Of a stretch of DNA of 9,944 nt, positions 1 to 6,346 are shown piece by piece (position 1 is the first letter of the stretch; each line of letters begins with the position of its first letter). The notes beneath the pieces were generated by a model that saw nothing but the letters and a program-made list of their open reading frames with translations, searched no databases and was not told the origin of the DNA. The stretch is from Paracoccaceae bacterium (lineage in GTDB: Bacteria > Pseudomonadota > Alphaproteobacteria > Rhodobacterales > Rhodobacteraceae): positions 1 through 9,944 of the forward strand of contig WFQA01000217.1 of the NCBI GenBank assembly GCA_015487255.1, read 5' to 3'. Both the position numbers and the translations under genes were made by a program.

Positions 1-795
1 AAAAAGCTGTTTGAGCATGACCGGGCGTATTTTTTTCAGGGCAGCGACAACCGGATCATTTTTGCCATCCCCTATGAGCAGGATTTCACCCTGATCGGCA
101 CCACCGATCAGGACCAGACCGCGCTGGACCCACCGGAATGCAGCCCGGAGGAGGCGGATTATCTGCGCCATTTTGCCTCGGAATATTTTGCGGAGCCGAT
201 AGCGGCGGAAGATATCGTCTGGACCTATTCCGGTGTGCGCCCGCTTTATGATGACGGGGCCAGCTCCGCCACCGAGGCCACCCGCGATTATGTGCTCAGC
301 CTCGATGAGGACGGCCCGCCGCTGCTCAGTGTTTTTGGCGGCAAGATCACCACCTATCGCAAGCTGAGCGAGGCGGCGCTGGCCAGGCTTGACAGCCATC
401 TGGAAGCCAAATCCGGCAATTGGACCGCCGAAGCACCGCTGCCCGGCGGGGATTTCCCGCATGACGCAGTGCCGCGCCTGATCGCCGATCTGCAGGCGCA
501 ATATCCGTTTTTGGCACCCAAGCTGGCCAAGCGGCTGATCCGCACCTATGGCACCCTTGCCGGCAAAATGCTGGGGGAGGCAAGAGATATGAGTGACCTC
601 GGGCAGGATTTTGGCGGCGGGCTGAGCGAGGCCGAGGCCCGCTGGCTGGTCGAAAACGAATTTGCCGTGAGCGCTGAAGATATAATCTGGCGGCGCACCC
701 GGCTGGGGCTGCATATGCCGCCAGAGGGCGTAAAGCGCCTGAACGCATGGCTGATTGAGCAGAAAGATCACGAAAGCATAAAAAAAGTGTCGTGA
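1..795 (+). CDS. glpD: Aerobic glycerol-3-phosphate dehydrogenase, 3' part (5' end outside window)
   Basis: The frame is open from base 1 to the TGA at 793-795 and gives the last 264 residues of a protein usually about 500 residues long. GlpD is an FAD-dependent peripheral membrane enzyme that oxidises sn-glycerol-3-phosphate to dihydroxyacetone phosphate and passes electrons to quinone. The visible part holds the end of the FAD-dependent oxidoreductase fold: FAIPYEQDFTLIGTTD (fragment residues 21-36), WTYSGVRPLYDD (74-85), whose Arg80 matches a substrate-site arginine of E. coli GlpD, and GGKITTYRKL (113-122) with the conserved lysine at 115. The remaining 140 or so residues form the C-terminal helical domain of the family. 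No terminator follows, and ugpB starts 43 nt later, so the two are probably cotranscribed. The true start lies upstream of the window. Confidence 0.95.
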   Translation, partial: KKLFEHDRAYFFQGSDNRIIFAIPYEQDFTLIGTTDQDQTALDPPECSPEEADYLRHFASEYFAEPIAAEDIVWTYSGVRPLYDDGASSATEATRDYVLSLDEDGPPLLSVFGGKITTYRKLSEAALARLDSHLEAKSGNWTAEAPLPGGDFPHDAVPRLIADLQAQYPFLAPKLAKRLIRTYGTLAGKMLGEARDMSDLGQDFGGGLSEAEARWLVENEFAVSAEDIIWRRTRLGLHMPPEGVKRLNAWLIEQKDHESIKKVS

Positions 796-838
796 AACAA
801 GAATAACAACCAACCGTAAACTTCAATGGGAGAAGAAC

Positions 839-2143
839 ATGAAACTTGGAAAATATATACTGGGCGCGATCACCGCGGCCTCTTTTGCCGGTGGCGCTTA
901 TGCGCAGACCGAAATTCAGTGGTGGCACGCCATGGGTGGTGCCAATGGCGAGCGTATTGACCGCATGGCGGCTGAATTCAATGCCATGCAGAGCGATTAT
1001 GTGGTCGTGCCTTCCTATAAGGGCAACTATACCGAGACCATGACCGCCGCCATTGCCGCCTTCCGCGCCGGTGAGCAGCCCGCGATTGTGCAGGTTTTTG
1101 AGGTTGGAACCGCCACGATGATGGCCGCCGAGGGCGCGGTTTATCCGATTTCGGATGTCATGGCCGATTCTGGCACCGCGTTTGACCAATCGGTCTATCT
1201 GCCGGCGGTTGTCTCTTATTACCAGACCCCGGAGGGCGAGCTGCTTTCGATGCCGTTCAACTCCTCCACCCCGGTCTTGTGGTATAACAAGGACGCCTTT
1301 GCCGCCGCCGGCATCGAAAGCCCGCCCAGCACATGGGACGAGGTGAATATGGCAGCGCAAAAGCTGCTCGATAGCGGCATGGAGTGCGGTTATTCCTTTG
1401 GCTGGCAGAGCTGGGTGATGATCGAAAACTACAGCGCCTGGCACGATCTGCCGATGGGCACGCAGGAAAACGGCTATGCCGGGCTGGATGCGCGCTTTAC
1501 CTTCAACAATGACGCGGTGGTCAATCGCCTGCAATCCATTGCCGATAGCCAGGAAGCCGGCATCTTCAAATATGGTGGCCGCCGTGGTGACAGCCTGTCG
1601 ATGTTTACCTCGGGTGAATGCGGCATGTGGATGAACTCCTCTGCCTATTATGGCGCGATGGTCGATCAGGCGGATTTCGAATTTGGCCAGGCCATGCTGC
1701 CGCTGGATACCGATGTGGCTGACGCGCCACAAAACTCGATCATTGGTGGCGCAACCCTTTGGGTGCTGCGTGGCAAGGATGAGGGCACCTATAAAGGCGT
1801 GGCCGATTTCATGAACTACATCTCCTCGCCGGAGGTGCAGGCATGGTGGCATCAGGAAACCGGCTATGTGCCGATCACCACAGCCGCGGGCGAGTTGAGC
1901 GCCGAACAGGGGTTTTATGAAAGCAACCCCGGCACCGATACCGCGATCAAGCAGTTGAGCCTGAACACGCCAACCGTCAATTCGCGCGGCTTGCGCTTTG
2001 GCAACTATGTGCAGGTGCGCGATGTGATCAACGAGGAGCTGGAAGCGCTCTGGGCCGGGGATAAAACCGCCCGCGAAGCCATGGACACAGCGGTGGAGCG
2101 TGGCAATGCGCTGCTCGCCAAGTTCGAGCGCGCCAATAACTAA
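839..2143 (+). CDS. ugpB: Periplasmic glycerol-3-phosphate-binding protein of an ABC importer
   Basis: This 434-residue protein is the extracellular solute-binding component of the Ugp importer, which takes up sn-glycerol-3-phosphate and glycerophosphodiesters. A Sec signal peptide is clear: MKLGK, a hydrophobic stretch, then AYA|Q with cleavage after residue 22. The mature part follows E. coli UgpB closely from memory: YKGNYTETM (60-68), FEVGTATMM (87-95), FNSSTPVLWYNKDAF (140-154), GWQSW (188-192), IIGGATLW (301-308), TGYVPIT (341-347) and GLRFGN (384-389). Trp192 and the Arg in GLRFGN fall at positions reported to contact ligand in E. coli UgpB. Cys183 and Cys261 probably pair, as the two cysteines are also in the E. 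coli protein. The start is backed by GGGAG at 828-832 and by the signal peptide beginning at once. Substrate range (G3P versus diesters) cannot be read from sequence alone. Confidence 0.95.
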   Translation: MKLGKYILGAITAASFAGGAYAQTEIQWWHAMGGANGERIDRMAAEFNAMQSDYVVVPSYKGNYTETMTAAIAAFRAGEQPAIVQVFEVGTATMMAAEGAVYPISDVMADSGTAFDQSVYLPAVVSYYQTPEGELLSMPFNSSTPVLWYNKDAFAAAGIESPPSTWDEVNMAAQKLLDSGMECGYSFGWQSWVMIENYSAWHDLPMGTQENGYAGLDARFTFNNDAVVNRLQSIADSQEAGIFKYGGRRGDSLSMFTSGECGMWMNSSAYYGAMVDQADFEFGQAMLPLDTDVADAPQNSIIGGATLWVLRGKDEGTYKGVADFMNYISSPEVQAWWHQETGYVPITTAAGELSAEQGFYESNPGTDTAIKQLSLNTPTVNSRGLRFGNYVQVRDVINEELEALWAGDKTAREAMDTAVERGNALLAKFERANN

Positions 2144-2155
2144 GCGCTGAAAAAG

Positions 2156-2180
2156 GCCCTCCGCCATATTGGCGGGGGGC
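2156..2180 (+). promoter_or_regulatory. GC-rich hairpin between ugpB and ugpA (possible attenuator or mRNA stabiliser)
   Basis: GCCCTCCGCC (2156-2165) and GGCGGGGGGC (2171-2180) pair as a continuous 10-bp stem with one G-U pair and a 5-nt ATATT loop. An A-run (2150-2154) precedes it and TATTT (2181-2185) follows. The hairpin starts 13 nt after the ugpB stop and ends 15 nt before the ugpA ATG. The U-tract is short and broken, so full termination is unlikely. Partial termination or protection of the ugpB 3' end, as known for other binding-protein genes placed ahead of permease genes (for example malE-malF), is the likely role. The structure is seen; the role is inferred. Confidence 0.6.
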
Positions 2181-2195
2181 TATTTGGGGGGTAAC

Positions 2196-3077
2196 ATGCT
2201 TAAACGCGTTCATTTCAGGCCGTCATTGCTGCCGTTCATGCTGGTCGCGCCGCAAATCGCGGTAACGCTGGTTTTTTTCATGTGGCCTGCCGCGCAGGCG
2301 CTTTACCAATCCTTTCTTATTCAGGACGCATTTGGCTTCAAGACCGAATTTGTCTGGTTTGAAAATTTTCAAATCCTCTGGGCGGATCCGTATTATACCG
2401 CCTCATTCAAGCGCACCGCGCTGTTTTCGATCGCGGTGGCCGGGCTGGCGATGAGCAGCGCGCTGGTTCTGGCGGCGATGGTGGACCGGATCATCAAAGG
2501 GGTGATGGCCTATCAAACCATGCTGATCTGGCCTTACGCCGTGGCCCCGGTGATTGCCGGCGCGCTTTGGGTTTTTATGTTTGACCCGACCCTGGGTATT
2601 TTTGCCTATGCGCTCAACACCATCGGCTATGACTGGAACTACAAGCTGAACGGTGATCAGGCGATGGCACTGGTGGTGATTTCCGCCACCTGGAAGCAGA
2701 TCGCCTATAATTTCCTGTTTTTTGTCGCTGCCATTCACAGCATCCCCAAATCGCTGATCGAGGCGGCGGCGATAGATGGTGCCGGGCCAATGCGCCGCTT
2801 CTGGACCATCATCTTCCCGCTGATCACCCCAACCACGTTTTTCCTGCTGGTGGTCAATATCGTTTACGCGTTTTTTGATACTTTTGGGATTATCCACGCC
2901 ATCACCCAGGGCGGCCCGGCCAAGGCGACCGAAATACTGGTTTACAAGGTTTATAACGATGGCTTTATCGGGCTGGATCTGGGCGGATCAGCGGCGCAAT
3001 CGGTGATTTTGATGGCGATTGTGATTGTCATCACCGTGATCCAGTTCCGCTATATCGAACGGAAGGTTGAATACTGA
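2196..3077 (+). CDS. ugpA: Glycerol-3-phosphate ABC transporter permease, UgpA subunit
   Basis: This is one of two inner-membrane subunits that form the Ugp translocation path. From the ATG at 2196 it has 293 residues, close to the usual 295. Six hydrophobic segments can be seen, roughly at residues 11-33, 74-96, 108-130, 158-180, 210-232 and 267-285, the MalF/G-type layout. The cytoplasmic EAA loop that docks on the ATPase is intact at 189-208 (EAAAIDGAGPMRRFWTIIFP). An in-frame TTG at 2169 would add nine residues (M-A-G-G-Y-L-G-G-N), but it lies inside the upstream hairpin. The ATG at 2196 has a G-rich ribosome site (TTGGGGGGT, 2184-2192) just ahead and starts with a normal basic N-terminus, so I use it. 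The stop codon overlaps the ugpE start by one base. Confidence 0.93.
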   Translation: MLKRVHFRPSLLPFMLVAPQIAVTLVFFMWPAAQALYQSFLIQDAFGFKTEFVWFENFQILWADPYYTASFKRTALFSIAVAGLAMSSALVLAAMVDRIIKGVMAYQTMLIWPYAVAPVIAGALWVFMFDPTLGIFAYALNTIGYDWNYKLNGDQAMALVVISATWKQIAYNFLFFVAAIHSIPKSLIEAAAIDGAGPMRRFWTIIFPLITPTTFFLLVVNIVYAFFDTFGIIHAITQGGPAKATEILVYKVYNDGFIGLDLGGSAAQSVILMAIVIVITVIQFRYIERKVEY

Positions 3078-3925
3078 TGATCGAGAACCGCCCCTTTATA
3101 ACCGTTCTGGCGCATTTCACCCTGATTCTCGGGGTTTTTATTGTTGCCTTCCCGATCTGGATAACCTTTGTTGCCGCCACCCATGAAGCGGTGCGCATGA
3201 CCCAGGTGCCATTGCCGCTATTGCCCGGAGACCAGTTTTTTGTGAATTTGAAAACCGTGTTGTTTGAAGGGGTTGGCGGCTCCGGCGCGGTGCCGGTATG
3301 GCTGATGATGTTCAACTCGCTGATCATGGCAATGCTGATCGCGCTGGGCAAAATCACCATCTCGCTGCTTTCGGCCTTTGCCATTGTCTATTTCCGCTTT
3401 CCGTTTCGCATGGGGTTTTTCTGGATGATCTTCATCACCCTGATGCTGCCGGTCGAGGTGCGGATCATGCCGACATTCGAAGTGGTATCCAACCTTGGCA
3501 TGCTCAATTCATATTGGGGCATGACGGTGCCGCTGATCGCCTCGGCCACGGCGACATTCATGTTCCGGCAGGTGTTTTTGACCATCCCTGACGAAATGCT
3601 GGAGGCCGCACGGGTGGACGGCGCCGGCCCGATGCGGTTTTTCTGGGATATCCTCATTCCGCTATCGCGCACGAATATTGCCGCGCTGTTTGTGATCCTG
3701 TTCATCTATGGCTGGAACCAGTATCTGTGGCCGCTGCTGATCACCACCGATAGCGGTTATTTCACCGTGGTGATGGGCATCAAGCAAATGCTGGAAAGTG
3801 CCGAGCAATCACCGGTGTGGAACCTGATCATGATGACCGCGCTTTTGGCGATGCTGCCGCCGATCATTGTGGTGCTGAGCATGCAGAAAATGTTTGTCAG
3901 AGGCCTGACCGAGACAGAGAAATAA
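3077..3925 (+). CDS. ugpE: Glycerol-3-phosphate ABC transporter permease, UgpE subunit
   Basis: This is the second inner-membrane permease subunit, 282 residues against about 281 in E. coli. Hydrophobic segments lie near residues 11-33, 76-107, 112-132, 148-168, 201-221 and 249-268. The EAA loop for contact with UgpC is at 176-195 (EAARVDGAGPMRFFWDILIP). The start is fixed by a TGATG junction: the A of the ugpA TGA (3075-3077) is the A of this ATG, which implies translational coupling and equal amounts of the two permeases. GGAAGG at 3061-3066 may serve as ribosome site within the ugpA 3' end. UgpC begins 9 nt after the stop. Confidence 0.94.
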   Translation: MIENRPFITVLAHFTLILGVFIVAFPIWITFVAATHEAVRMTQVPLPLLPGDQFFVNLKTVLFEGVGGSGAVPVWLMMFNSLIMAMLIALGKITISLLSAFAIVYFRFPFRMGFFWMIFITLMLPVEVRIMPTFEVVSNLGMLNSYWGMTVPLIASATATFMFRQVFLTIPDEMLEAARVDGAGPMRFFWDILIPLSRTNIAALFVILFIYGWNQYLWPLLITTDSGYFTVVMGIKQMLESAEQSPVWNLIMMTALLAMLPPIIVVLSMQKMFVRGLTETEK

Positions 3926-3934
3926 GGAATTATC

Positions 3935-5008
3935 ATGGCGAATATTACCCTGAAGGGCATCAAGAAAGCCTATGGCAAGGTCCAGGTGATCCACGGGATC
4001 GACTGGGAGATCAATAACGGTGATTTTGTGGTTATCGTTGGCCCGTCGGGCTGTGGCAAATCAACCCTGCTGCGCATGATCGCCGGGCTGGAGAGCATCA
4101 CCGAAGGTGAAATTTCCATCGGCGATACCGTGGTGAACGCGCTGGAGCCAAGCAAGCGCAACATCGCCATGGTGTTTCAGAATTACGCACTTTACCCGCA
4201 TATGACGGTCTATAAAAACATGGCCTACGGGCTGAAGCTGATGAAGCTGCCCAAGGCCGAGATCGAGGAGCGGGTGCAAAAAGCGGCCAAAATTCTGGAG
4301 ATCGAGGATTACCTCACCCGCCTGCCGCGCGAGCTTTCCGGCGGGCAGCGCCAGCGCGTGGCGATGGGCCGGGCGATCGTGCGCCAGCCAGCGGTGTTTT
4401 TGTTTGATGAGCCGCTCTCAAATCTGGACGCCAAACTGCGGGTGCAAATGCGCCTCGAGATCAAAAACCTGCAAGCCGAGCTGGGCATTACCTCGGTTTA
4501 TGTGACCCATGATCAGGTGGAAGCGATGACGCTGGGCGACCAGCTCGCGGTGCTCAACGGTGGTTATGTCGAGCAGCTCGGCACCCCGATCGAGATTTAC
4601 GAGCGTCCCGCCTCGGTATTTGTGGCGGGCTTTATCGGCTCGCCCTCGATGAACCTGCTGGATGGCCAGATGGGCGCGGATGGCACCGCCCTGATCCTGC
4701 CTGACGGTTCCGAGATCCCGCTCACCACCGCGCGGCCCTCACTGGCGGGGCAGCCGGTAACGCTGGGCATCCGCCCCGAGCATTTCAGCCTGAGCGGTGG
4801 TGATTTCACCGTGCCGCTCAAGGTGAATGTGGTCGAGCAACTGGGGGCTGACACTCTGGTGCATGGCCATTTGGGCGAAAGCACCGCGCCATTGGTGCTG
4901 CGGCTTGAAGGGGTGCAAAGCCTGAATACCGGCGGCATTGTGCAGGTTGGCATTCCGCAAGATGCGGTACATATTTTCGATCAGGCGAGCGGTAAGCGGG
5001 TGGATTGA
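3935..5008 (+). CDS. ugpC: Glycerol-3-phosphate ABC transporter ATP-binding protein, UgpC
   Basis: This 357-residue ATPase powers the Ugp importer from the cytoplasmic side. All nucleotide-binding motifs are intact: Walker A GPSGCGKST (36-44), Q-loop Gln82 in FQNYALYPH, ABC signature LSGGQ (134-138), Walker B VFLFDE (154-159), D-loop SNLD (162-165) and H-loop His192 in VTHDQVEAMTLGD. After about residue 235 a C-terminal TOBE/MalK-type regulatory region follows (GFIGSPSMNLLDG, then GIRPEHFSL near 285). MalK-like subunits are often shared between sugar importers, but the place right behind ugpBAE makes this one the cognate ATPase. AAGGA (3924-3928) precedes the ATG. It is the last gene of the plus-strand operon. 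Confidence 0.94.
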   Translation: MANITLKGIKKAYGKVQVIHGIDWEINNGDFVVIVGPSGCGKSTLLRMIAGLESITEGEISIGDTVVNALEPSKRNIAMVFQNYALYPHMTVYKNMAYGLKLMKLPKAEIEERVQKAAKILEIEDYLTRLPRELSGGQRQRVAMGRAIVRQPAVFLFDEPLSNLDAKLRVQMRLEIKNLQAELGITSVYVTHDQVEAMTLGDQLAVLNGGYVEQLGTPIEIYERPASVFVAGFIGSPSMNLLDGQMGADGTALILPDGSEIPLTTARPSLAGQPVTLGIRPEHFSLSGGDFTVPLKVNVVEQLGADTLVHGHLGESTAPLVLRLEGVQSLNTGGIVQVGIPQDAVHIFDQASGKRVD

Positions 5009-5074
5009 GAAAACCTGCCCCTTTGTGTCTTTCTTCTTCAGCAGCATTCTCACCACGCGCTATGCCAATCTGGG
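5009..5074. other. Convergent junction between ugpC and trpB, no clear terminator
   Basis: Only 66 bases separate the ugpC stop from the trpB stop on the opposite strand. I looked for a stem followed by a T-run on both strands and saw none: there is a pyrimidine-rich stretch on the plus strand (CTTTGTGTCTTTCTTCTTC, about 5021-5039) but no convincing hairpin ahead of it. Readthrough in both directions, or Rho-dependent ending, is possible. Confidence 0.5.
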
Positions 5075-6277
5075 TCAGCTCCCGCCAAACCCGTGGGTTT
5101 CGGTGACAAAATCAATATCCTTGTCACCGCGCCCGGAAAGATTGATCAGAATGTTTTTGCCCGGATGGTTTTTCGCCTCCCGCATCGCCCATGCAATCGC
5201 ATGGGCACTTTCCAGCGCCGGAATAATCCCCTCCTTGCGCGATATCTCGTAAAATGCGTGCAGGGTTTCGGCATCATCAGCCGTTTCATATTTCACCCGG
5301 CCGATCTTTTGCAAATGGGCGTGCTCCGGCCCAACGCCGGGGTAATCCAGCCCCGAAGCGATGGTATTTACCGGCGCTGGCTCCCCTCCTTCATCCAGCA
5401 AAACCTTGGTTTGAAAGCCGTGAATCGCCCCATCCACCCCGTAGGTCATGGTCGCCGCATGATCGCCGAGCTTGGAGGAAGTGCCAAGCGGCTCCACCCC
5501 GACAAGCGCTACATCATCATCAATAAACCCGGCAAACAGGCCCATGGCATTGGAGCCACCGCCAACACAGGCGGCCACGATATCAGGCAGGCCGCCAACC
5601 ATTTCAGCAAACTGCTCGCGCGATTCAATACCGACGATGGATTGGAAATCCCGCACCATCATCGGAAACGGATGTGGCCCAACCACCGAGCCAATGCCAA
5701 ACAGCGCGTGGCCCGCCTGCGCGATATAAGAGCCAAAAGCACTATCCACCGCCTCTTTCAGGGTTTTTGCCCCTTCGCCCACCGGCACCACCGTGGCCCC
5801 CAATAGCTTCATCCGGGTCACATTCGGCGCTTCCTTGGCGATATCGACCTCACCCATGTGAATTTCGCATTCCAGCCCAAAATAAGCTGCCGCCGTGGCC
5901 AAAGCCACCCCGTGCTGCCCGGCGCCGGTTTCTGCGATCAGCTTGGTTTTGCCCATATGCTTGGCCAAAAGCCCCTCGGCCATGCAGTGGTTGAGCTTAT
6001 GCGCGCCGGTGTGGTTCAGGTCCTCCCGCTTGGCATATATCTGCGCGCCACCCGCCATTGCCGACAGGTTTTTCAGATGCGAGATCGGCGTGGGCCGGCC
6101 CTGAAAATGCTTGCGGATATGGCGCAGCTCCTCCAGAAACGCCGGGGATTTTGAAAGCTCGGCATAGGCCGCGCGGATCTCGGCAAAATGCGGCTCCAAA
6201 GGGGGTGGCAGCATCGCCCCGCCGTAATCGCCAAAAAAACCGTCACTGTTTGGGGTGGATTTCAGATAATCAGACAT
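5075..6277 (-). CDS. trpB: Tryptophan synthase beta chain, stand-alone gene of a divergent subgroup
   Basis: This 400-residue PLP enzyme joins indole and L-serine to give L-tryptophan. The fold-type II features are intact: PLP lysine Lys94 in NHTGAHKLN (88-96), catalytic Glu116 in AETGAGQHG (115-123), the phosphate loop GGGSNA (239-244), an Asp in GLDYPGVGP matching the communication-domain aspartate, and the pyridine-side Ser381 in SGRGDKD. Length fits (E. coli 397). ATG at 6277 has AGGAA (6283-6287) five bases upstream. The usual partners trpA and trpF are not adjacent; the gene instead follows a MuiA-like gene by 69 nt. Stretches such as HKLNHCMAEGLL and FPMMVRDFQSIVG differ from the E. 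coli form, so it may belong to a TrpB subgroup separate from operon-borne TrpB. It may pair with TrpA encoded elsewhere or work on free indole; sequence alone does not settle this. Confidence 0.9.
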   Translation of the reverse strand: MSDYLKSTPNSDGFFGDYGGAMLPPPLEPHFAEIRAAYAELSKSPAFLEELRHIRKHFQGRPTPISHLKNLSAMAGGAQIYAKREDLNHTGAHKLNHCMAEGLLAKHMGKTKLIAETGAGQHGVALATAAAYFGLECEIHMGEVDIAKEAPNVTRMKLLGATVVPVGEGAKTLKEAVDSAFGSYIAQAGHALFGIGSVVGPHPFPMMVRDFQSIVGIESREQFAEMVGGLPDIVAACVGGGSNAMGLFAGFIDDDVALVGVEPLGTSSKLGDHAATMTYGVDGAIHGFQTKVLLDEGGEPAPVNTIASGLDYPGVGPEHAHLQKIGRVKYETADDAETLHAFYEISRKEGIIPALESAHAIAWAMREAKNHPGKNILINLSGRGDKDIDFVTETHGFGGS

Positions 6278-6290
6278 CGCTTTTCCTGTT

Positions 6291-6332
6291 GGTTGGTTAC
6301 TTTGCCACCACTCTGCGCAAAAGCAACCAACC
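6291..6332 (-). promoter_or_regulatory. 13-bp stem-loop in the trpB leader
   Basis: On the minus strand GGTTGGTTGCTTT (6332-6320) pairs with AAAGTAACCAACC (6303-6291), giving 13 pairs with one G-U, around a 16-nt loop. On the plus strand the same position is an A-C mismatch, so the fold favours minus-strand RNA, which is the direction of both flanking genes. It begins 14 nt after the MuiA-like stop and ends 3 nt before the trpB ribosome site (6283-6287). No U-run follows, so a simple intrinsic terminator is unlikely. A role in trpB translation, transcript processing or 3' end protection is inferred only. Confidence 0.5.
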
Positions 6333-6346
6333 GTTCAAGCAAAACC

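Noticed and set aside
807..817. Eleven-base word CAACCAACCGT shared by the glpD-ugpB gap and the trpB leader (6324-6334)
   Set aside because: Shared 11-mers are expected by chance in about 10 kb, and in the trpB leader the word is explained by the stem-loop.
347..2167. Open frame of 606 codons on the minus strand, covering the end of glpD and all of ugpB
   Set aside because: The product is rich in His, Arg, Gly and Ala with no recognisable motif and lies antisense to two clearly real genes; it arises from codon bias in GC-rich sequence.
2169..2195. TTG start giving ugpA nine extra residues
   Set aside because: It lies inside the hairpin, lacks a ribosome site, and the ATG at 2196 has a G-rich site and gives the usual family length.
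6292..6346. Possible trp leader peptide with tandem Trp codons before trpB
   Set aside because: The UGG UGG triplets are in frame with trpB, but after the in-frame TGA just upstream there is no ATG, GTG or TTG ahead of them and no separate stop before trpB, so no leader peptide can be built.
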